From Enterobacteriaceae bacterium 89 (GTDB taxonomy: Bacteria > Pseudomonadota > Gammaproteobacteria > Enterobacterales > Enterobacteriaceae): a stretch of DNA of 64,000 nt. The DNA is taken from the NCBI GenBank assembly GCA_014156375.1, contig RQJH01000002.1, positions 402,331 through 466,330 on the forward strand. Direction: 5' to 3'. This document shows positions 9,468-16,853 of the stretch, piece after piece; position 1 is the stretch's first letter; each line of letters begins with the position of its first letter. Below the pieces are notes generated by a model, which was not told the origin of the DNA, did not search any database, and saw nothing but the letters and a program-made list of their open reading frames with translations. Made by a program: the position numbers and the translations under genes.

Positions 9468-10091
9468 CTACCAAGCCTTTATACCCGTAATCCAAGAAGC
9501 AAGGTGGCCTGTACCAATTCTGCCATCACCACCAGAATGATCATTATCTTTCCCACCTTTCCCGCCTTTGTCACCACCACCACCTTGATTATGATGGTTC
9601 TTTTTAGTGCTTTTCTCCTTCTTAGGCTTCGGATTATTTCTTGCCCATTCAATCAGCTCGTTAACACAGTCCTGAATCCTACCCATAGTATCACCCTGAG
9701 TTCCACTATCACTTCCCCCTCGTCCATGAGCATAAACTTGCTCTCCATGCCCTAACAGATCCATTGTACGCACTACCCTTCTAGGAATTTCATAGATTGT
9801 ATAACCTGAATTAATGAATGCTGTAATCACTCTTTGCGCTTGATCACGACTGTACTGATTTATTACCGTCCAGTTTCTCTCTGCGATATCTCTGGCTAAT
9901 TGAACTACGTTGTTGTTATCAACTCTATACATTGTACTGTTTGCGTTATCTCGCAACTTCCGCTGTCTGATAGCATCAGGACGATTATCATCAAGGCCAA
10001 CACATTGCTTGATATTATTCATTTTCTGAATAGTTGATCTTATCTGTACTCTACTATTGTTAACTTTAGCCTTCTCTTCATTCGAATACAT
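9468..10091 (-). CDS. Glycine-rich protein of unknown function with eCIS DNR leader (candidate cargo)
   Basis: 207 residues from the ATG at 10091, which has AAGGAT about 7 bases upstream; a longer reading frame exists but lacks such a site. Residues 33-46 read LDDNRPDAIRQRKL, the clearest copy of the motif shared with the DUF4157 protein and the deaminase. After it comes a helical part (about 60-110) of no family I recognise, then Lys/Gly/Asn/His-rich low complexity (about 155-195) and a short hydrophobic tail ending in Trp. There is no signal peptide or membrane segment. It lies 108 bases after the DUF4157 stop and 74 bases before the deaminase start on the same strand. I infer a second cargo or a cargo adaptor; the function is unknown. 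Confidence 0.55.
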   Translation of the reverse strand: MYSNEEKAKVNNSRVQIRSTIQKMNNIKQCVGLDDNRPDAIRQRKLRDNANSTMYRVDNNNVVQLARDIAERNWTVINQYSRDQAQRVITAFINSGYTIYEIPRRVVRTMDLLGHGEQVYAHGRGGSDSGTQGDTMGRIQDCVNELIEWARNNPKPKKEKSTKKNHHNQGGGGDKGGKGGKDNDHSGGDGRIGTGHLASWITGIKAW

Positions 10092-10199
10092 ATTTTTATC
10101 CTTTTGATTTAATTTTATTAACTGCAGCATCTCTACTTTCTATAACCTATAGAGGGATAATTAAGGCGTGGCTCTGCACCACCAATCGCTCTCCAAAAT

Positions 10200-10625
10200 C
10201 TAACCTCCCCGCAATGCCGAAGCTCCCATGACATCCGCCTCATGTTCCAGTGAAGGGCTGTCATTCACCGCCATTCCGGCGACTGAAGTTGTCGCAGAGA
10301 CACGCCCTTGTGCCTGCTGGACCACATGTCCCAGCTCGTGCGGTAAATGTTTTTCCTGGCCGGAGGCGAGGTGGATATCGCTGCCCTGGGCGTAGGCATG
10401 AGCCTGGACAGTGGCGGGTTTGGCGGAGTTATAATGCACCCGGACGTGATCCAGGTTCATACCGCTGAGATTTTCCATACCGCTTTTCAGGTTATCTGGC
10501 AGCCCGGTTTTATTTGGCTGTCTCTGTACGGTTTCACTGCGATTATCCTCCAGCATCATTGCCGATTTACGCTGTGAAACCACCCGTCGGGATGATTGCT
10601 GTCGCGCCTTTTGTTTTGCAAACAT
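10200..10625 (-). CDS. Stand-alone DUF4157 (eCIS core) HEXXH protein
   Basis: 141 residues. The body matches DUF4157: 'LDHVRVHYNS', 'AYAQGSDIHLASG', then H96-E-L-G-H100 'VVQQ' and a downstream LEHEAD at 126-131 that can supply the third zinc ligand. DUF4157 is one of the best markers of eCIS loci, usually fused to larger cargo; here it is almost the bare domain. Residues 25-36 (LEDNRSETVQRQ) form the DNR motif before the domain. Whether it cuts anything is unknown; the family is proposed to act in cargo loading or processing. It lies 80 bases after the AAA+ ATPase stop, on the same strand. Confidence 0.85.
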   Translation of the reverse strand: MFAKQKARQQSSRRVVSQRKSAMMLEDNRSETVQRQPNKTGLPDNLKSGMENLSGMNLDHVRVHYNSAKPATVQAHAYAQGSDIHLASGQEKHLPHELGHVVQQAQGRVSATTSVAGMAVNDSPSLEHEADVMGASALRGG

Positions 10626-10705
10626 AACCCACCGTCCTCTTATTCAATTCTGAAATAGTAGTCAGCCAACGATATTTCCGCACTTCCCCAGAATGCGACG
10701 GGCAT

Positions 10706-12079
10706 TCACTCAAAGAAAAGTTTGTTATCTTTCCTGAATTCCTGACGGATGCTGGAAATAATGTCGTCCTGATGCACCGTGCGTTCATCGCGCTGGATGG
10801 CCGTTAACGCACACTGGCGCAGCACGTTAATAATCTGTCCGCCTGCAACTTCATAGCGTTCGGCGATCTCAGGCAGATTAACGTCCGCCGCGAGCTCACA
10901 GGCGCCGTTGAAGGCGTTTTGCCAGAGCCGTAAGCGCTCCTGCGGGCCAGGAATAGTAAATTGCACCATACTCTGAAAGCGTCGGGTAAAGGCTTCATCC
11001 ATGTTGGTTTTTAAGTTGGTGGCAATAATCACAGTGCCGGGAAAATCCTCAATCTTCTGCAATAAATATCCCGTCAACTGGTTGGCGTGCCGGTCATTGG
11101 AGGAGCTAACCTCGGAGCGTTTGCCAAACAGCGCGTCCCCTTCATCAAAAAACAGGATCCACTCTTTATAGCTGGCGGCCTCGAACACGCGGGACAGGTT
11201 TTTCTCCGTCTCACCAATGTATTTCGATACCACCATTGATAAATCGACGCGATAGACATCCCGCTGAGTGGCTTTGCCCAGCAGCGCCGCCGTCAGCGTT
11301 TTCCCCGTGCCCGGCGGGCCAAAAAATACCGCCCGATAGCCGGGCTTCACTTTTTTATCCAGCTGCCACTCAGTCATCAGCGTATGACCGTGTTTAAGCC
11401 AGGCGTGCAACTCTTCAATTTGCCCCATCACGTCGTCTTCAAGCACCAGATCTTTCCATTCCAGCGGAGATTCCAGCAAATGTGCCGGGAAGCTGACGCT
11501 CAGCTCAGGGCGCAGGCGCTCGCCGGTGGTGAAATAGTGCAGCCACTCTTCGTTTAAGCGATAAATCCCCGCCCATTTAGGCACACCGTCATCAACGGGT
11601 AACAGCTGTGTGACCTGTTCGGCCATCAGACGATGTTTGTTTGAGAAGAGTTCGTGAGCATAGATCCGCCATTCGGGATCGTTAGCACTAATAAGAAAGT
11701 TGAGCGTTTGCCCGGTCGGAATAAATCCGCTGAAGGCTTTGTCGCTGACGCCGCCGAATTCCGTAAAGGGTCTGTCGATCAGGCTGTTAAGACCGAAAAA
11801 TATATCGAGGGTATCGGGTTTAACTCCCGGTGCCATCGCCAGCACCAAGGCCAGACGATCGAAAAGAGATAATTGCCAGTCAATAACCAGATCCGCGAAA
11901 GGCGTTCCGCTGGTTAATTCGGGTGGCGATATCTCTGACCAATGGCGTTCGTGCCCATCCTGTTTGAGATAGCTGCAAATAACCTGATTAATAACCAGCG
12001 ACAGCCACGCCATTTCGCGCTGGAGCACGATGACATTATTCGCCCGCTGAGTGTTTTCGACATCTGCTTGCTGGAGCAT
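10706..12079 (-). CDS. eCIS AAA+ ATPase (Afp15/Pvc15-like)
   Basis: 457 residues, ATG at 12079 with AAGGATG close upstream. An N-terminal about 210-residue domain of the type seen in eCIS ATPases is followed by one AAA+ module: Walker A GPPGTGKT at 254-261, Walker B ILFFDEGD at 308-315, sensor-1 ATN at 353-355 and arginine-finger candidates R366/R367. In Afp/PVC systems this ATPase is needed for assembly or cargo loading of the particle and is encoded next to the tape-measure gene. Here it is on the opposite strand and leads the cargo string, so its expression is uncoupled from the structural operon. Family call is firm; exact role is inferred. Confidence 0.85.
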   Translation of the reverse strand: MLQQADVENTQRANNVIVLQREMAWLSLVINQVICSYLKQDGHERHWSEISPPELTSGTPFADLVIDWQLSLFDRLALVLAMAPGVKPDTLDIFFGLNSLIDRPFTEFGGVSDKAFSGFIPTGQTLNFLISANDPEWRIYAHELFSNKHRLMAEQVTQLLPVDDGVPKWAGIYRLNEEWLHYFTTGERLRPELSVSFPAHLLESPLEWKDLVLEDDVMGQIEELHAWLKHGHTLMTEWQLDKKVKPGYRAVFFGPPGTGKTLTAALLGKATQRDVYRVDLSMVVSKYIGETEKNLSRVFEAASYKEWILFFDEGDALFGKRSEVSSSNDRHANQLTGYLLQKIEDFPGTVIIATNLKTNMDEAFTRRFQSMVQFTIPGPQERLRLWQNAFNGACELAADVNLPEIAERYEVAGGQIINVLRQCALTAIQRDERTVHQDDIISSIRQEFRKDNKLFFE

Positions 12080-12252
12080 GGCACATCCTTGCTGAGAGGT
12101 GCTTCGAAGTTAAGTCCGCTTATTCAGAATCGTTGGCAACGAACCGAGTATAGCACCTCATTCTCAGCGGTTATTTTTTTCAACCGCACCCATAAAAGTG
12201 ACAACCATGTTAATCATGTGTTTTATTTTTGTGATGCAAGATCCGATTTCGC

Positions 12253-12269
12253 TGCACCGATTTTGTGCA
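12253..12269 (+). promoter_or_regulatory. NtrC (GlnG)-like enhancer site
   Basis: TGCACCGATTTTGTGCA, a 17-bp site with perfect TGCAC/GTGCA arms and the spacing of the NtrC consensus. It lies about 112-128 bases upstream of the expected start of the sigma-54 promoter at 12355, the usual enhancer distance. The ddp operon of E. coli is known to be induced by nitrogen limitation. Confidence 0.7.
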
Positions 12270-12293
12270 TCTTTTCGCCCACTCCTACGCTGA

Positions 12294-12309
12294 TGATTCA
12301 CCTGAATCA
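12294..12309. promoter_or_regulatory. Perfect 16-bp inverted repeat, candidate operator
   Basis: TGATTCA-CC-TGAATCA, 7-bp arms with a 2-bp spacer, between the NtrC-like site and the sigma-54 promoter. Position suggests an operator, possibly for the RpiR-type regulator encoded just downstream. No binding data; inference only. Confidence 0.45.
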
Positions 12310-12354
12310 CCTTTTATCGCCTGCGATAAGGGTTTTCCCCTGTCCCCGGCAACA

Positions 12355-12370
12355 TGGCACACATCGTGCT
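12355..12370 (+). promoter_or_regulatory. Sigma-54 promoter for the rpiR-ddpXABCDF operon
   Basis: TGGCACACATCGTGCT: GG at 12356-12357 and GC at 12368-12369 with exactly 10 bases between, and TGGCAC matching the -24 element. Transcription would start near 12381, leaving a leader of about 47 bases before the ATG at 12428. Confidence 0.7.
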
Positions 12371-12427
12371 TTGTTATTCAGGTAACACGCTGAGAGAGAT
12401 TGAGAGCCAGCTGTCATCGAGGGCCCT

Positions 12428-13294
12428 ATGAGCGATAACGCAGATCTGTTCAGAAAGATTGAATCCGCCTTCAGCCAGCTCACGCCAAGCGAGAAGCGGA
12501 TCGGCTCATGGCTGTTGAGCCATAGGGAGAACATCCCTTTTGAAACGGCCGACAGCATTGCCCAGGCAACGGGCACCAGCGGCATCACCGTGGGGCGCTA
12601 TCTGCGTAAGCTCGGTTACCGCAATCTGGACGATGTGAAAAACAGCTTCAAAGAAACGGCGAGTTCCCCCTATCGCCACTGGGGCGTCACCGACCGTCTC
12701 GATTCGTGGGCACAGCTTCAGCGGCAGCCCGATCGGGAAAGCCTTTCGTTACAAATGGAGCTGGAGGCCATCCGCTACGTTTACCAGCTTGCTCAGCAGG
12801 ACGTATTTGCCCGCATCAGCCAGCGCATCGCCCAGGCTGACGTGGTTGTGGTGGTGGGGATCCAGTCCACTCGCGGTATTGCGACGACTTTTTTCAGCCA
12901 TCTGGAGTACCTGCGTCCTCGCGTCGTTTACGCGGACGGCAGCTCCGGCAGCTGGCTGGAATCGCTCAACTCGGAGTATCGCGAGCCCTATATCGTGCTG
13001 ACGGATACCCGCGCTTATTCCACCGTTGCTCGTCAGTTCTGCGCGGCGGCGGCGGCGCGCAATATTCCCGTGGCGCTGGTGACGGATATCTGGTGCCCGT
13101 GGGCGCGGGACTATCCGCTGGATTTATTGCAGGTCAAAACCGACACCGGGCACTTTTGGGATTCCCTTGCGCCGGTCAGTTGTCTGTTCAATTTGCTGCT
13201 CTCGGCGGTGGTGGAACATCTGGGCCCGGCGCTCCCGGCCCGGCTTGCGCAGAACCGCCAGCTGCAGCAGGAATTTGGTCAGTTTGAACGTTAA
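12428..13294 (+). CDS. MurR/RpiR-family transcriptional regulator
   Basis: 288 residues. An N-terminal HTH_6 winged helix (about 1-77, 'LTPSEKRIGSWLLSH', 'TSGITVGRYLRKLGY') is followed by a SIS sugar-isomerase fold (about 130-270, 'DVVVVVGIQSTRGIATTFFSHL'). Regulators of this family sense phosphosugars or cell-wall-derived ligands, which fits control of a D-Ala-D-Ala utilisation operon. It is the first gene of that operon, 17 bases before ddpX, behind the sigma-54 promoter. A GAGGG lies just upstream of the ATG. The family is sure; ligand and whether it activates or represses are not visible. Confidence 0.85.
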   Translation: MSDNADLFRKIESAFSQLTPSEKRIGSWLLSHRENIPFETADSIAQATGTSGITVGRYLRKLGYRNLDDVKNSFKETASSPYRHWGVTDRLDSWAQLQRQPDRESLSLQMELEAIRYVYQLAQQDVFARISQRIAQADVVVVVGIQSTRGIATTFFSHLEYLRPRVVYADGSSGSWLESLNSEYREPYIVLTDTRAYSTVARQFCAAAAARNIPVALVTDIWCPWARDYPLDLLQVKTDTGHFWDSLAPVSCLFNLLLSAVVEHLGPALPARLAQNRQLQQEFGQFER

Positions 13295-13311
13295 TCAGCA
13301 GGGAACATGAG

Positions 13312-13896
13312 ATGAACCATCAACAACAGCTGGTCGATATTGCCGTCCGCTTTCCCCGGTTGCAGATCGATCTGAAATACGCCACCGCCGACAACATCAC
13401 CGGCCGGGCTATCTACAGTGAACACCGCTGCCTGCTGCACCCTGAAGCCGCGCGCGTGCTGGAAAAATGTCTGGCGATTGCCGAAGTCGCCGGGTTTTCG
13501 CTGCTGGTGTACGACGCCTACCGCCCACAGCAGGCTCAGGCTTATTTGTGGGAAGCCTGCCCGAATCAGGAATACGTGGTGCCGCTATCAAAGGGCTCGA
13601 ACCACAGCCGCGGCACCGCAATTGACGTCACGCTGCTCAACGAACGCGGCGAACCGCTCGACATGGGCACCGGCTTCGATGAAATGGATGAGCTTTCCCA
13701 TCCCTATCATCCTGATATCCCCCTGGCTGCGCAGCGTAACCGCCTGCTGCTTAACGCCATTATGTTTGGCGGTGGTTTTGTCGGGATCGACAGTGAGTGG
13801 TGGCATTTTGAATTACCGGGTGCGGCCGGTTATCCGCTGCTTGACGATGTTTTCACCTGTATTTCTCCAGACAACAGTGACGGAGTATTGCCATGA
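13312..13896 (+). CDS. ddpX: D-alanyl-D-alanine dipeptidase
   Basis: 194 residues, the length of E. coli DdpX (193). VanX/DdpX zinc motifs are intact: S-x-H-x-x-G-x-A-x-D ('SNHSRGTAIDVT', about 97-108) gives the His and Asp ligands, and 'EWWHFE' (about 162-167) gives the catalytic Glu and third ligand His. It cleaves D-Ala-D-Ala in the cytoplasm, releasing D-Ala as carbon or nitrogen source. Its stop overlaps the start of ddpA by 4 bases (ATGA), so dipeptidase and transporter are coupled. VanX-type resistance is unlikely: no vanH/vanA neighbours. Confidence 0.9.
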   Translation: MNHQQQLVDIAVRFPRLQIDLKYATADNITGRAIYSEHRCLLHPEAARVLEKCLAIAEVAGFSLLVYDAYRPQQAQAYLWEACPNQEYVVPLSKGSNHSRGTAIDVTLLNERGEPLDMGTGFDEMDELSHPYHPDIPLAAQRNRLLLNAIMFGGGFVGIDSEWWHFELPGAAGYPLLDDVFTCISPDNSDGVLP

Positions 13897-15455
13897 AAAT
13901 AACTTACACAGCTTCTTTCCGCCTGCGTCCGCTGCTGCTGGCAACAGCGCTGGTGGCGTTTGCTCATCCGGCCCTTTCGGCAGTGCCAAAGGACATGCTG
14001 GTGATCGGCAAAGCGGCCGATCCGCAAACCCTCGATCCGGCGGTGACCATCGATAACAACGACTGGACGGTGACCTATCCCGCTTACCAAAGACTGGTGA
14101 AGTACAAAACCGAAGACGGCAAAGGCTCTACCGACGTTGAAGGCGATCTGGCCGAAAAATGGCAAACCTCTGACGACGGTAAAGTCTGGACTTTTACCCT
14201 GAACAAAGGCGCACAGTTTGATGACGGCACGCCGGTGACCGCCGAAGCGGTGAAGCTCTCCTTCGAGCGTCTGCTGCGTATTAAACAGGGGCCTTCAGAA
14301 GCCTTCCCTGCTGACCTGAAAATTGAGGCCGTGGACCCGACCACCGTGCGCTTTACCCTCAGCGAGCCCTTTGCACCCTTCCTGCATACGCTCGCCAATG
14401 ACGGGGCTTCGATCATCAACCCGACAATTTTAAAAGCTCATGCCGCCGACGATGCTCGCGGCTATCTGGCTGAGCACACCGCAGGCTCCGGGGCGTTCAT
14501 GCTGAAAAACTGGCAGAAAGGCCAGCAACTGGTGCTGGTGCCTAATCCGCACTTTAACGGAGCGGCTCCCGCCTTTAAGCGCGTCAGCGTGAAAATTATC
14601 GGTGAAAGCGCGGCGCGTCGTCTTCAGGTGACCAAAGGTGATGTGGATATTGCCGACGCCCTGCCCGTCGACCAGTTTGCCGCGCTGAAACAGGAAGGCA
14701 AAGTGGCCGTCAATGATTACCCGGCGCTGCGCGTCACCTATCTGTATCTCAACAACAGTAAGTCACCGATGAACCAGGTTGATCTGCGCCGTGCCGTTTC
14801 CTGGGCCACCGATTATGAAGGGATGGTGAAAGGGATCCTCGGCGGCAACGGCAAACAGATGCGCGGCCCGATTCCTGAAGGGATGTGGGGCTACGACCCG
14901 AATGCCATGCAGTACAGCTTCGATTTAGATAAGGCGAAAGCGGCGTATGAAAAGGTGGCGACCAAACCTGCGTCCCTGACGTTCCTCTATTCCGACAACG
15001 ATCCGAACTGGGAGCCTATCGCCCTGTCCACGCAGGCGAATCTGCAAAAGCTTGGCATAAGCGTCAAGCTCGAGAAGCTGGCTAACGCCACCATGCGCGA
15101 GCGCATCGGCAAAGGGGATTACGACATTGCCATCGGTAACTGGAGCCCGGATTTTGCCGACCCCTACATGTTCATGAACTACTGGTTTGAATCGGACAAA
15201 AAAGGCCTGCCGGGCAACCGCTCCTTCTATGACAACCCGCAGGTGGATGCGCTACTGAAAAAAGCGGTTTCTACCACCGACCAGGCGGCACGCACCGCGG
15301 ACTATCAGGCGGCGCAAAAAACGGTGATCGACGAAGCGGCGTACGTCTATCTGTTCCAGAAAAACTACCAGGTGGCGATGAACAAAGACGTTAAGGGCTA
15401 CGTGTTCAACCCGATGCTGGAGCAGATTTTCAACATCGCGGAGATGCACAAGTAA
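13893..15455 (+). CDS. ddpA: D,D-dipeptide ABC transporter, periplasmic binding protein
   Basis: 520 residues, SBP_bac_5 family (DppA/OppA-like). Signal peptide about 1-30 ('RLRPLLLATALVAFAHPALSA') with no lipobox Cys, so a soluble periplasmic protein. Typical family features are 'DPQTLDPAV' at the mature N-terminus and 'TLNKGAQFDDGTPVTAE' about residues 104-120. Role by homology and context: capture of D-Ala-D-Ala (and similar dipeptides) for DdpBCDF. It is separated from ddpB by a 378-base repeat-filled gap, unusual inside an ABC operon. Confidence 0.85.
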   Translation: MKITYTASFRLRPLLLATALVAFAHPALSAVPKDMLVIGKAADPQTLDPAVTIDNNDWTVTYPAYQRLVKYKTEDGKGSTDVEGDLAEKWQTSDDGKVWTFTLNKGAQFDDGTPVTAEAVKLSFERLLRIKQGPSEAFPADLKIEAVDPTTVRFTLSEPFAPFLHTLANDGASIINPTILKAHAADDARGYLAEHTAGSGAFMLKNWQKGQQLVLVPNPHFNGAAPAFKRVSVKIIGESAARRLQVTKGDVDIADALPVDQFAALKQEGKVAVNDYPALRVTYLYLNNSKSPMNQVDLRRAVSWATDYEGMVKGILGGNGKQMRGPIPEGMWGYDPNAMQYSFDLDKAKAAYEKVATKPASLTFLYSDNDPNWEPIALSTQANLQKLGISVKLEKLANATMRERIGKGDYDIAIGNWSPDFADPYMFMNYWFESDKKGLPGNRSFYDNPQVDALLKKAVSTTDQAARTADYQAAQKTVIDEAAYVYLFQKNYQVAMNKDVKGYVFNPMLEQIFNIAEMHK

Positions 15456-15458
15456 CCA

Positions 15459-15833
15459 GGACAGCCCGGTGGCGCAGGCTTACCGGGACAGGGTGAGTAT
15501 GGGTTGCTCCCTCTCCCTAACCCTCTCCCAAAGGGAGAGGGAACTGTTCTGAGCAGGTATGAGTTTTTCTCCCTCTTTCTGTGAGAGGGGCACTGGTCTG
15601 GTTTTTTCCCCTCTCCCTGTGAGAGGGGCACTAGTCCGGTTTTTTCTCCCTCTCCCTGTGAGTGGGACACTGGCCTGGTTTTTTCTCCCTCTCCCTGTGA
15701 GTGGAACACTGGCCTGGTTTTTTCTCCCTCTCCCTGTGAGTGGGTGCACTGGTCTGGTTTTTTCTCCCTCTCCCTCTGGGAGAGGGTTGGGGAGAGGGCA
15801 TCTCCACCGCAATAGCTGGCAGAGGGCGTCAAA
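15459..15833. repeat. ddpA-ddpB intergenic region: REP half plus 39-bp tandem repeat array
   Basis: Bases 15463-15490 are a REP-like half ('GCCCGGTGGCGCAGGCTTACCGGG'). From 15514 comes the enteric 'CCCTCTCCC...GGGAGAGG' type inverted repeat. From 15569 to 15763 there are five head-to-tail units of 38-40 bp (starting near 15569, 15608, 15646, 15685 and 15724). Each has the layout CTCCCTCTCCCTGTGAG, a variable GGG/GCACTGG part, then a TTTTTT run. The array ends at 15764-15800 in a closing half with GGGAGAGGGTTGGGGAGAGGG. No convincing gene is present. The RBS of ddpB (AGAGGG) lies immediately after the array. Confidence 0.9.
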
Positions 15834-16853
15834 ATGAGTTTCTGGAGCATAATTCGCCAGCGCTGCTGGGGTCTGATTCTGGTGATTGCCGGAGTCTGCG
15901 TTATCACTTTTATCATTTCGCACCTGATCCCTGGCGATCCGGCGCGTCTGCTGGCCGGTGAACGCGCAAGCGACGAGATCGTGCGTCATATTCGCCAGCA
16001 GCTGGGTCTGGATCTGCCGCTGTGGCAGCAGTTTGCCCACTATGTGAACCAGCTTGCGCACGGCGATTTGGGCACCTCAATCCGCACCGGTCGCCCGGTG
16101 CTGGAAGATTTAAAAGCTTTCTTCCCCGCCACGCTTGAGCTGGCTATCTGCGCGCTGTTTATCGCCCTGATCGTCGGCGTGCCGCTGGGAGTGCTCTCTG
16201 CGGTTTATCGCAACCGCTGGACCGATCACCTGGTGCGACTGATGGCGCTGACCGGCATCTCCACGCCAGCGTTCTGGTTAGGACTTGGCGTCATTGTGCT
16301 GTTTTACGGAAAGCTGAATTTGCTGCCGGGCAGCGGAAGGCTGGATGACTGGCTGGATCCGCCAGCGCGCATCACCGGGTTCTATCTGATTGATTCACTG
16401 CTGGCAGGCGACATGGACGTGTTCTTCAACGCCTTACAGCATCTGATTTTACCCGCCTTAACCCTGGCGTTTGTCCACGTGGGCATCGTCGCCCGCCAGA
16501 TCCGTTCGGCGATGCTGGAACAGCTTAGCGAAGACTACATTCGCACCGCGCTGGCAAGCGGCCTGAGCAAGTTCACCATCGTGGTGCGCTATGCCCTGCC
16601 CAACGCGCTGATCCCCTCAATTACCGTGCTCGGGCTGGCGCTGGGTGACCTGCTCTACGGCGCTGTGCTGACTGAAACCGTTTTTTCCTGGCCGGGAATG
16701 GGCGCTTATGTCGTGACCTCGATTCAGTCGCTGGATTTTCCGGCGGTGATGGGCTTCGCCATCGTGGTGTCGTTTGCCTATGTGCTGGTGAATCTGGTCG
16801 TTGATTTGCTCTATCTGTGGGTCGACCCGCGCACCGGAAGAGGTGAAAACTAA
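15834..16853 (+). CDS. ddpB: D,D-dipeptide ABC transporter, permease
   Basis: 339 residues, DppB/OppB family (E. coli DdpB about 340). An N-terminal membrane segment (about 10-30, 'LILVIAGVCVITFIISHLIPGD') is followed by the BPD_transp_1 core with about five more helices. The EAA cytoplasmic loop for ATPase contact is at about 236-262 ('EDYIRTALASGLSKFTIVVRYALPNALIP'-like). It starts just after the repeat array and shares one base with ddpC (TAATG). Confidence 0.85.
   Translation: MSFWSIIRQRCWGLILVIAGVCVITFIISHLIPGDPARLLAGERASDEIVRHIRQQLGLDLPLWQQFAHYVNQLAHGDLGTSIRTGRPVLEDLKAFFPATLELAICALFIALIVGVPLGVLSAVYRNRWTDHLVRLMALTGISTPAFWLGLGVIVLFYGKLNLLPGSGRLDDWLDPPARITGFYLIDSLLAGDMDVFFNALQHLILPALTLAFVHVGIVARQIRSAMLEQLSEDYIRTALASGLSKFTIVVRYALPNALIPSITVLGLALGDLLYGAVLTETVFSWPGMGAYVVTSIQSLDFPAVMGFAIVVSFAYVLVNLVVDLLYLWVDPRTGRGEN

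Noticed and set aside
12130..12142. TCGTTGGCAACGA palindrome upstream of the eCIS ATPase gene
   Set aside because: A 5-bp arm is too short to call an operator without other support; noted only as a place to look.
13312..13896. VanX-type vancomycin resistance gene
   Set aside because: No vanH/vanA/vanRS neighbours; it is embedded in a ddp transport operon of a Gram-negative.
15569..15800. CRISPR array
   Set aside because: Units are contiguous with no unique spacers of constant length, and no cas genes are near; a tandem repeat instead.
15398..16061. Minus-strand frames across the ddpA-ddpB gap with repetitive protein
   Set aside because: They are made of translated 39-bp repeats (GEGEKTRPV-type) and run into ddpA/ddpB; no start signal.
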